Part shown: positions 26,001 to 38,000 of the stretch, piece by piece | How positions within the stretch are numbered: position 1 is the first letter of the stretch | Layout: each line of letters begins with the position of its first letter | Source of the DNA: Pycnopodia helianthoides | Lineage: Eukaryota > Echinodermata > Asteroidea > Forcipulatida > Asteriidae | Assembly: GCA_032158295.1 (NCBI GenBank) | Contig: CM063258.1 | Location: 3,678,001 to 3,742,000, forward strand | Length of the DNA: 64,000 nt | Direction: 5' to 3' | The notes under the pieces: generated by a model | What the model was told of the DNA's origin: nothing | Databases searched by the model: none | The model's input: the letters and a program-made list of their open reading frames with translations, nothing else | Position numbers and translations under genes: made by a program

Positions 26001-29000
26001 TTGTGCTGCCAAAGTGTGTATGCAGTGCAGTTGGTTGCCTTCAACTTGCCTAAAAACAAAATTGCCTAGTGCTACATGGTCTTTTAAAGGCATGGTATAC
26101 TTTTGGTAATTGTCAAAGACTAGTTCTCACTAACTTGGTGATACTCCAACATATGTATAAAATAACGAACATGTGCAATTTGGGCTCGCTTGGTCATCGA
26201 AGTTGCAAGAAAATAATTGGGGGGGGGAACACCCCACCCTTGTTGCTGGAATTGTGTGCTTTCATATGCCTGAGAAAAGGCTTCATGCCTGAAGCCTTTC
26301 TCAGATTCAAAATTGTTGGTGAAAATCAACAAAGTGTTGTTAACCTCTTTAGAACTTTCTTTAAAACTACATTATACTTCAAAGGGGGTCATTTCTAACA
26401 TTGTTTTATAACACAACAGCTCTGCAGTGCTCTTGTGTTATGGTCATGAACTTGTGAAGTATTACCAAAAGTATACCCTGCCTTTAAGGTACTACAAAGA
26501 CACTCTAACCACTGTAGTACCATAGAGTTGCCTTCTTATGTAATAACAATGTTTTATACTATCAGCAGCTCTCAGTTGCTCCTTGTTCCTTTTCTCCTAT
26601 GTCCTTACCAAGTAAGTTTTTATGGTAATGTATTTCTTGAGTAATTACCAAAAGATATCCACTACCTTTAATACATTCTATTCCCTCTATCAGGTGGCAT
26701 CGGATAGCTTTAAGTGTCAATGGACAAACTGCATATCTAATAACCGACTGTGGGGTGACAGAAACGGACGACTTATTGAGGAAAACGCCGGCGAATATAA
26801 AGACGGATGGAATATTTGCTTTCGGCCGAGATTTACTCAAGCCTTCACCAGAAAGCTACTTTCAGGTGAGTTCGGGTTGGGATTTTATGATTGAAATTGA
26901 CTTTTCAGCAGAGCCACCACTATCTGCGTTGAATGGTGCTGTGTGGCGAATGAATTGTTGTTTCTTGTTGTACTGTACCTGTGTGTAAAACGAGGCAGAT
27001 TTTCTGTGCCCTGCGAGCCACTGGTGAGTTACACTAATATTGAATGAATGAAGGAAAGCCAAGATGGCTGCCTCACTGAGTCTATGGGCTTAGGCTCTGG
27101 CTACAGCTGATGTGGAGCTGCGGAGCCAAAAAGCCTAGGTTTGGAGAAGGCCTTTTAAAAATTGTTTTATATACTGGACAGTGAGAATTACAAAGAGGTT
27201 GAAAATACCTTGAATGAAATGGTTTGTCATAGGAAGAGAAAGACAACTCGACACTTGGGGATTCCAGCCGAGAAAATCTGTATGGTTTCCTTGTTCTGAG
27301 GCTCAACCAACTTTAAAAAGTGTCTTCGATGGACTTGGAGTTTTTGACTAAGTTTGAATAAACCATGCCCGATATGTGGCAGAGGGTGTCCCCCCTAAAG
27401 AAGGTTGACAACTTTGTTAGGTAGAGGCTAGATCCCACTTCTGACACCATAAAGAAGGTTGACAACTTTGTTAGGTAGAGGCTAGTTGAGCTTTATTCAA
27501 GATGAAAAGAGCATAGTATTCTTACATGTGAGCAGCCATGTTATAAGGTGATGCATGATGGGAAATAAACACAAGACTTGATTCCTTTAAAGAATTCCTG
27601 AGATTCCCATACTGCAAAAACTGTGGTGTTCAAATTGACACCAGAGTATTGTCAATGACACATATAGATACCCCAAAAAGAATCAAAATCAACATCGTAG
27701 GGTGTTAAAATAACACCAATGTAATTAGTGTTATTTTAGTGTTATTTTAACACCCTATGATGTAAATTGGTATTCTTTTTTTGGTATCTATATGTGACAA
27801 CACCCTGGTGTAAATGTTAACACCCCAGTTTTTGCAGTGCAGAACACAATGAAGACACCATAGGATGGGGATCATGCCACATATCCAGCACCAAATGAGT
27901 CCGAAACTGTTGACTCTTATAGTGTGGAAAAAGAAAAAACCTCAATCAGAATTTTAATAAAAAAACCAGTTTTCTAAATCTCAAAGTTTTTTTTATTGTT
28001 ACAGTAAACAAATCTTGATGACTCCAAAGTATGGCATTTCAGTGCACTATTTGGTTTCTCTAGTGACTTCATTATTTTGGTTATCTTGCCATTAGAACTA
28101 GTAATGATATCTTGCCGTTTATAACCAGTAACAATTAGTACTGCTCATGGCCCAACACAATGCCACTCTCTCCAGCCTGGGTATGTTATTCAAGAAACTT
28201 CCCCACAGCAGGTGGAAGTTTTCAATGTGGAAAGATGATTGTCACACGAAGGCGTGTACACTATTTTGTTTGAGGTATTATACAGGATTGGTAGAGCTGA
28301 CAATACATAGTCTGCAGACAGTGTTTATGTTTTGTTTATGATCAACCACATACAGGAAGTTACAAACCTGTGAAAATTTGGGCTTAATATCTTGTGTGAG
28401 TCTGGAGAAAATAGTGAGAAGCCATTTTTTAGCATGTAAACACGTTGTCCTTAATTTTGGGTTTGTAACAACCAAAATCAGCTGTTGTGTTTTAAAGGTT
28501 TTCAGGTACAGTTTTCTTGAATATGACTTAAAAATTTGTTCTAGTATGAACTTCATAATCAGTAAGCTTTCAGACTAAAATTTTACAATTTTATCCTTAG
28601 CAATCCTGTATAATGACTTTTAAAGTAGAATAACAAAAATGTGTGTGTTAGCTTCCAATCCATTCATTGCCATGGTACTGTCATTTTGTTTTTCATTGTT
28701 TGAAATCAATGTAGAGGCTATGGCGATAATAAGATTTTGTGTGAAAATGGTAAGATTAAAAACATCAAAATTATCACATTAAAGCTCATCAAATGTAACT
28801 TTTTATCTGGGTAATTATTAATCTTAAAAGTTAAGATTTTAAATAGGGGGGAACCCTGGTACACAGGTGCACGGACATCAATTGGTGGTGGTGGGGGGGG
28901 GGCACGGACATCAGTTAGGGGGAGGGGGCCATAGTGTTAGCCAGAGGGGTGTCCGGGTGTCTTTCATACACCCTGTTTTAAATTTGGACACCCTATTCTA

Positions 29001-31962
29001 TACTGTCATTTACATGTAAATGTATTGTAAGTGAACAATTTGGATACCCTGTTTTATCTGTCATTTACATGTAAATGTATTGTGAGTGACGGTTTGAACA
29101 CACAGTTTATAATTTTCCAGCAACTTTGGACACCCTTTTACCAAATCCTGGCTCAAACCTTGAAGAAGTTACGCGCCCCCCCCCCCGCCCCCCTTAGTTA
29201 TGCCACTGACTATTGCTAACTTGTAAACTTCGTCTGGTTTCTCTTTTGTTGGGGTAGTATTAAAAACCTCAATCGATGTTTTATCTCATTTACTTTAACA
29301 CCCAGATAAACCTTCTTTGAACATTCTATCTAGGAATAATAATAACTAGTTCTTATATAGCCCATTTCACAATAACGTATCAATGCGCTTTACATTAGTG
29401 CCTTGGTCATTGGGCCAATAGCATTCCTGTAATCTTTCTCAGCTCCCTGGGGAGTATACAGCCCTGTGCTGCCGTGGCACTCCGAAGGCTTTTTCATACA
29501 CAATATCAATCTCTACCCTCGCAGGTACCCATTTATACCTCTGGGTGAAGAGAAGCAATTATTACAAAGCATCTTACTCAAGGCTAAAGTGTCATGACCG
29601 GGATTCGAACTCACACCCCGATGACTTGACCACCAGAACTTGAATCCGATGCTCTAAACCACTCGGCCATGACACCCTACTTAACTGTCTACCATTTTGG
29701 TTTTTTTCTCCTTCCCCTCTAGGGTGACATCCAACAACTTCTCATCGTACCGGACTCCACTGCAGCTTACGATCAATGCCGGAACTACATGCCAAACTGT
29801 GATGAACCTATGCCCATTTTTAAAAAGGCCTTGGAGCCGGTGAGTATCGTCAACTTCACTCCTTAAAAAAAATTTCGTCTTCCTAGAATTAATATTTGAT
29901 TAGTGGGTAGTTTAAAAAAAAAATTGTTACCAATGACAGGTGCTGGAAAGAGTCAGTTTTAAAGGAACATTACAGAATTGGTTTTTGCAAACAAACAGTT
30001 GCTGGCAGTGTAAGCACATTATGTAATCCACCATATACATAAACTGACAAACCTGCAGAAGTTTGAGATCGATCGGCCATCTGTGTCACGAGAAAATGGT
30101 GAAAAACCGATTACACATTTGCATGAAATCATACAGATTCAACAAATGAATAAAACGCTCACTGAGCGATAAACTCCAATCGGAAAATTAGTTTATTCAT
30201 TTCTCACCAAATATGGCATTTCAGACAGAAATATTTCAGGGGATGTTTTCTACTGTCGTCATCATTAGACTGTGTTAGTTTTATGTAAATCTGTGATCAA
30301 AAGTATATTTTACAAGTTTTTTTTCTTACCAATTCTGTAATGTTCCTTTAAAGGAAGAAGATTGTTGGAAGTTATTGAGCCAACACAGAAGAAGTGGTTT
30401 AAAGGCAGGGTATACTTTTGGTAATTGTCAAAGACCAGCATCCTCACTCGGTGTATCCCAACATATGCATAAAATAAACAAACCTGTGAACATTTGGGCT
30501 CAATTGGTCATCTAAGTTGCAAGAAAAAAATGCAAGAAAACAAAAAACCCAACCTTCATAGAATTGTGTGCTTTCAGATGCCCGAGTTTCAGATTCAAAT
30601 TTTCTTTTGGGTGAAAAATTACCTCTTTCTCTAAAACTTCATTACTTAAAAGAGGGGGCTTTTCTAACAATGTTTTATAAAATCAACAGCTCTCCAGTGC
30701 TCCTCACCAAGTAAGTTTTTACGGTCATTTATTTCTGGAGTAATTACCAAAGGTATACCCTGCCTTAAAGGCCCTGTACACTATTGGTAAGATCGAAAAA
30801 CACAATGTTCACAGATTCACACATAACTTACATGATTTAAAGTAAGTAATGGTAGAAAGGGTTCCTTAAAATATTTCTGCCTATAATGCTATCGTTTCTG
30901 AGAAACGAGTAAAACAGTAGTAATTATCACACGCGATAATTTGAAAAAAACAGAAAACACATAAGATCTCTTTTCACTATTTTCTTGTGACCTCGATGAC
31001 CAATTGAGCTCAAACTTTCACAGGTTTGTTTGTTCATGCATATGTTTAGTCACACAAAATGTGGACACTGATTTTGAGCTGTTACCAAAAGTGTACAATA
31101 CCTTTAAAGACATGTTGTTCTAGTATATTGATATTTCAAATTTCACTACACATCTAGAGGAGTGCTGTAGCTGACAGTAGCAAGGAAAACGCGCTGTTCA
31201 CACTAATCAAAAACATTTTTTTTTTTTTTACATCTTCTTGAAGTTATATGTGAGGGGCCTGCAGATATCAATCATAAAATAGTTTATTATTTTTGTTTAG
31301 AAAATACACAATTTTCATTCAACTTTGGGTGGCTAGCTGTTTCTTTTTACAGTATTGGCCTCCAGGAATTTTGCAAAAAAGGAAGCACTGGGTGAAACTT
31401 TCAAAACAGCTGAACAGACGAGTGAAAAATTTTCCTGTTTGTTTTGCATTTGACATGAGGATTGACTATAAAGAAATGAAAAATGTTTGATTGCAAAATT
31501 AATTAGTTGTACCTTGTACCTTGTAGACATTTACTTCCCAAACCATCTGCTGGGGACTATAACTGGAAGTGTGGAAGAGCGGACGCCATTATCTGTTATC
31601 AAATAATTAGTGATTTTGTGCTGTCGGCTACAGTAGGGGTGTCACTTTAGGGAAGGGGATTTCTGTATATAGAGAGATGGGGGAAGGGATAGGGAGATTG
31701 AGTGGAGTTTCATATGTAAAGGCAAAATCGCTTTAATACAAATGCATGAAATTTAAGTAAGCTGGGTTTTTCTTTGCCAAAAACGACTGGGAAAAACCTA
31801 TATATTTTTCATTATAAGTATACAGCACTTACCTGGGATTAAAGCATTTGTGGGGTATATTATTTTTACCTATGGTTAAACAATCTTTTTGTGCGTTTCC
31901 GTTTCATATATTTGTCTATGGTACATTTTGGACAGAGGCCGACAGGCAGCAACAAATAAACC

Positions 31963-32044
<82 letters not shown>

Positions 32045-35000
32045 CTAAAACAACATCAACAACAGCAACAATAACAAAAAAATTGCTATCATTTTCTGTT
32101 CTTTGATTAGGAATCACCTCCCGATAAAAATGGAGGCCAAGCTGGACCAACACCCGGTGTTTTTTATGAAAGTGGAGGATCCGAATCATCGAACTCGTAT
32201 AACTACAATGTCCCTGGACTGAGTTCCTACGATAGTCAGGTGGATCAGAACCCAAACGTTGGTGGAGGAGGTGGTGGTGGAACCCCGCAGTATCTGGTAT
32301 TGTTGTTCAATTAAAAAAAAAACAATAACTCTATTGTTCTGTAAATGATTTGAAGTCTACACTCCTTTATAAGTGTAAACTCCCGCCCTAAAAAGGACTT
32401 GTTAGGTTGTGCTCCATGCTGTTATTGTTATTTTTTTTATGAGATCTCGCCCAATTCACAAGGCCAGACGGCCACTTCAAGGTGAGGACTACACTTAACT
32501 TATTTGGGCTGTCAACCCAAATCAACTAAATCCTGGGGCTGAAACAGGATTATACACCCTTCACAGTCCGTAAGGATGTAGACATGGGTATCATCCGCCA
32601 GGAGCCCTGCTGGTAGAGCAGAATGCACTACCGTCCTAATTTTTTACAAAGCAATAATGGATAAGTGCCTTGCTCAAGGGCACAAGTGTCATGACCAGGA
32701 TTTGAACCCACACTCTGCTGCTGACAACACCAGAGCTTGGGTATGGTGAACCAGACCGCTCGGCCACGACACGCCATAACAAATTATAATTATTAAAATC
32801 AAAAACAAAGATAAAGTACATCATCCCATCTTTGTTTATGTTTTTTTTTCTTCTCCCCAGCAACCCATAAAAAAAGAAATAGACCTTATGCGCATGACAT
32901 CATTTGAGTAGGGCGTCCTCGCCTAGAGGTAAAAAAGGAAGATGTTTATTGGCCAATCCTGTGCGCCACGCGTACAAATCTGTGCGTTTCCATTGTTTCA
33001 TCTTCAGTTTACCTCTAACATGGCGGCTTGATCACGTCAGTGCATAAGGCCTCCTATTACTCCTCTTACTTTTGTTGTTTGTTTTTTGATACTACTGTTT
33101 TATTTGTAACAAATGTTTTTAAATGAGAATTATTTTGTTATCAGTTTTGGCCGTTAGAATGAATTATTGCTAGACATTTAAAACTAATGACCATTAAATG
33201 TTCATTTAAAACAAATTTTTTTTCAAAACATTTCCTGCTAAATTCCTTTAACTGTTTACAACATTTAAACTCTCTCCCACAGCGAGGTCCATCTGGTGAA
33301 AAAGGAGCGCAGGGTGAAACAAGAATCGTAAGTCGAGAGTTTGACAGAGCTGCCAACTCTCCCCAATGCTGCTGAAAATTCCCCGAAAAATAAACCCCAA
33401 TCTTTCCATGTTCTGGATGAACACATTTGAAAATCTCCTTGATTGTGGAAACCTTGTCCTTAATATGTTGAATGTAATTCTAAATGTCTCCCTGGTTGTT
33501 GAACAAATGCTCCCTGATTGCAAGACGCAAATGTTGGCAGCTCTGATTTGAACTTAAAGTTTACATTTTTTAATTTTGAAGTAAAACAACTCAAATAACT
33601 GAAGCAGTTCAAATCTAGCTCTGGTTTCTTCTTTCGTTTATTGATTATACTAGAAAAAGCGATAGGGATAAAAAACCAAGATAAATACCCTGCACCAACT
33701 TTTGCTGTTTTTTCTATTTTACCTGTTCAACACTAACATTTTGGATGTTTTTTTGTCTTTGTTTTTTTTCAGGAATACTTCCCAGGACCAGTAGGACCAG
33801 CGGGGCCAAGGGTGTGTATTGTTTCTCTGAACTCAATTGGCATTTTCAGGGATTAAATTTTGGGGGAAAATCCACAAGACCGCAGGATTTGCAGCTCAGA
33901 ATGTTTACTGGACCAGAATTCTATTTACAAGACCAGAATCAAAAGGAAGAAATACTAGAATCAAAATGTGAACACAGTTTTATCATATAAACTGTTTCAC
34001 TTGAGCAAACACTAAGAGAAGATTTATCTCTTCTGTTGAATGAGTGTTACTCTGCAGAATTGTAGTATATTTATGAGACTCAAACTCAACATTTGGACAT
34101 CTTCTTTTTTACAATGATATTGAATTAAAAAACACAAGACCACTGGACTTAACCCTTCTTGAGTTTTCTGGCCTGACGCTAAAATTACTGGCCTCGGCCA
34201 GCCGTCCAGTGTAAAATTTGAGCTCTGATTTTGCGACTTTCAATTAAAACCCTATAGGATTCTACAGGAATCTTACAGGAATCGAGGAAGTGCCGACAAA
34301 TCTATAATAATCCTATAGGAAACCTATTTAAAATCCTATAGGATTCTACAGGAATCTTACAGGAATCGAGGAAGTGCCGACAAATCTATAAGAATCCTAT
34401 AGGAAACCTATTTAAATCCTATAGGATTCTACAGGAATCTTACAGGAATCGAGGAAGTGCCAAAAATCTAAAAGAATCCTGTAGGAAGCCTATTTAAATC
34501 CTATAGGATTCTAAAGGAATCTTACGGGAATCGAGGAAGTGCCGAAAAATCTATAAGAATCCTATAGAAAACCTATTTAAATCATATAGGATTCTACTGG
34601 ATTCTTACAGGAATCGGGAAGTGCCGAAAAATCTGTAAGAATCCTATCGGAAACCTATTTAAATCATATAGGATCTACATGAATCGAGGAAGTGCCGAAA
34701 AATCTGTAAGAATCCTTTAGGAAACCTGTTTAAATCCTATAGGATTCTACTGGAATTGAGGAAGTGCCGAAAAAATCTGTAAGAATCCTTTAGGAAACCT
34801 ATTTAAATCCTATAGGATTCTACAGTGAATCTTACAGGAATCGAGGAAGTGCCAAAAAATCTGTAAGAATCCTATCGGAAACCTATTTAAATTCCTATAA
34901 AATTCTACAGGAATCTTACAGGAATCAAGGGAGTGCCGACAAATCTATAAGAATCCTATCGGAAACCTATTTAAATCATATAGGATTCCACAGAAATTTT

Positions 35001-38000
35001 TCCTTTTTAAGATTCCTATATGACTTTGTTGTTGGGGAATGTCGGGATAATTTAAGTGTTAATATTAATTGTAGTTTTTTGTTTTCAGGGAAACCCAGGA
35101 CCTCGAGGATATGAAGGTGAAAGAGGGGATCCTGGACCCAGAGGACCAAAGGTAAAGACCCGAGATCGACAAATGATCCAATACAACCAGCGGCGGCACC
35201 AGACTGTTAATCTGGGGGGGGGGGGCAAGAGGGGGGGGGGGGGGTAAACTTAAATTTAGGGGGGGGGGGGCAAACAAAAGTCTATAATGTACTGTATAAG
35301 CCTACAATTCACTCCAGAAATAAGATTTTGCACTGTGTGAATGTGACGTGTTGTGCGAACTGCGTGTACAATGACTGCTTGCGGTTTTGGGGCAGACATT
35401 GCATTTCTGTTTATAGCAAGTTTCCAAGCTTGTACAGATAGATAAATCCACATTTTATTAACAGTGCCGGAGATGGAAAGTGTATTGGGCTTTTTTGATG
35501 GTGCCAGCTAATTATGATGGATGAAATTGAGTTTATTATTTATAGTGCAAACAACATTGTAACAAATTGGGTACAATGGTTTGGGATTAACTCAATTTCC
35601 GCCGTCTGGGAAAAAACTGGGGGGGGGGGGGCAAACTGGGGGGGCAACAAAAATAACTGGGGGGGCATTTGCCCCCCCAACCCCATAACACCCCACCCCA
35701 TAACCCCCCCCCCCCAAATAATGAAAGAAAAAACAAAACACCCTTGCTGCATAGAATTAATTGTGTTCTTTCAGATGCCTGAGAAAGGCTTCATCCCTGA
35801 TGAAGCCTTTCTCAGATTTATATTTTGGGGTGAAAAATTACCTCTTTCTCTAAACTCACATTACTTCAAAGGGTGCCGTTTCTAACAATGTTTTATAATA
35901 CAACAGCTCTCCAGTGCTCTTCTACCAGGTCTGATAGTATGATCATTAACTTGTGGAGTAATTACCAAAAGTACACCTTGCCTACAACACTTTTATTTTG
36001 CAATTTCAATTAAATGGCTATTTTGCTCTTTTTCTTCCAAAGGGTGATCAAGGAAGGGACGGGGCAAAGGGACTAAACGGTGCCCGTGGCCCACCAGGAG
36101 TTAGCGCTTTAATACCTGTAAGTTTTAGGATTGTTGAAGGTACACTAATTTGAAACTCCTCATATAGCCTGTTCGGCGAGGTACGTGGTGAATATCTTTT
36201 GCCAGACCATGCCAGTATTAAACACCAGATCAAGCCTTTCTCTTACAACACACTGGTCAAACTGATTGATGTCCAATCTGAAGGACAAAGCAAATGTGTC
36301 TCGCTTAAGGACACAAGACCAGGGACCAATTTCATAGAGCTGCTGAAGCAGAAAGTGTTACTTAAAAATGTTCTGCTGAGCAAAAAAAGGCAGGATACCA
36401 GTCACAGATTGTACATGTGAAATCTCATTTTAGCTGGTAACCTTATTCTGGTAAGCATAATTTTATTATGCTTAGCTGCTTTTAGTGCTTAAGCCTCTCC
36501 AGGCCCAATTTCATAGAGCTGCCTAAGCAGAAAATGTTGCTTAACAATTGCCTGCTAAGCAGAAATGAGCAGGATACCAGTCACAAATTGTACATGTGAT
36601 ATGGTAGTTTGGCTGGTAACCTTATTCTGGTAAGCATAATTTTGTTGTGCTTAAGCAGCTCCATGAAATTGGGCCAAGGACCTGATGCCACACTCTTACA
36701 ACACCAACACTTGAACCAGGCTCTCAATGTACTGCTTAGCCACGACACTCTGAAGGAGCACTTTATTGGAGTTTTGTGGAGTAGTGCGAAGTCCCAGGGG
36801 AAGAGACCACCCATTAGGCTAAGCCTAACATCGCCACAAGTCTAAGGCTAAGCACCAAGAGGCCAAGCCTAGACATTAAACTTCATGTATCTACTTTCTT
36901 TGCAACAGCAGTTTACAAATATTCTGATTGAACTTGTTTTGGTTTACAGCAACAACTTATGGCAATGATTGCGGAGTCTGCTTCTGACGGCATGAAGGGA
37001 CCAGCGGCTGCTGCCAACATGGCTGCCATCAGGGCAGTCCTAGAAGAACAAAGGGTGTGTTGAGTTTTTGTTTTACTATTTGGGAATTACTTTAAGGTAT
37101 TTACAGAGTCTGGCTCTGATCCTAAAGATTGATACCAGGCAACTCTCTAGATTTCTTCTTTCGATGTGAATCCGCCCTGATTCCCACCACAAGAGTTTGT
37201 CGAAAATAGGATCATTCTTTACCGAAATGTATTTCGTTCATTGCCTCAAAACAATTGCAGTTTGAACCCAGTTTTAGCTGATAGAATTCTCTGAGTCATG
37301 TTCTTAGTAGGTGGCAAACATCCCTTAAAAATAAATTTACAAGTTATTTTTTTAGTCAATTTTTCTTTGTTCTACCCAAAAATTATTTAAAACCTACCCA
37401 GTCTACAGTTTCCATTGTGGTTTATTACTTGATAATAATTTTTCAGTTTCATTGTCGAAGCTCTCTTTTAATGTTCTTATGACATCGAATAGAAATTGTG
37501 TAATTTTTTTCCCCCGAAGCCTGCTAGTTATCAAAATGGTAATGGTAGTAAGCATCCTCCAAAATTATTTCATCTGAAATGCCCCCGTTGATTTAGAAAT
37601 TAATCAGGGTATGTTGACAAAATTTGAATGTCCTGAATCTCCAAATGTGGGAGTTTCTGTGGTGTCTGTTGAATGTTGCATGCCCTCAATCAGCAGAGTT
37701 TGGCACGTGGTGTCACCTCGCTGAATGTGGATACCACGTTCTTGATGAAAATACAGTGACAGTTTTTTTTGCTGTTTTCTCAATAAGTAGGCGCTGTATT
37801 CACATGGACCTTTCTCGGGTGACTTTTATTGTATCAAATTTCTTGATGATTTTTGCCTATAGGCAAATCAGCATTATGGTAACAAAAACTAATCGACGAC
37901 CCTCCGGTTTTTGCAAATCACATTCAGGGAGGGTTTTTAGGACTACGACGTCTAAAATGGGGTCGGTGTTTTTCCATCACATTCAGCGATGGCTTTTTGG

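Larger units (their letters stand above)
15911..26693. other. 10.8-kb TSPN interval, must contain one undetected short exon
   Basis: Reading frames on both sides require an extra exon of length 3n+1 nt here, probably 28-40 nt. A search for F..V.L.DG-like coding followed by a donor found nothing convincing. Otherwise it contains MITE copies (16405-16788, 21818-22149, 26083-26488), a poly-A run, a hairpin tandem repeat and unassigned single-copy sequence. Confidence 0.7.
26866..29722. other. Intron between TSPN exons 5 and 6
   Basis: No exon seen. It carries a 228-bp foldback (27611-27838), a reverse copy of the ACAGGATTGG MITE (28279-28612), a dispersed repeat with GACACCCTG motifs (28930-29170) and a reverse SINE (29341-29677). 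Confidence 0.7.

Noticed and set aside
31866..32255. 129-codon minus-strand frame with poly-Val
   Set aside because: It is the complement of the (CAA)n array and exon 7; a simple-repeat artefact.
32862..32910. Exon after CTTCTCCCCAG
   Set aside because: The acceptor looks good, but the frame hits TAG after [16 protein letters not shown]; the sequence belongs to the MITE at 32881-33051.
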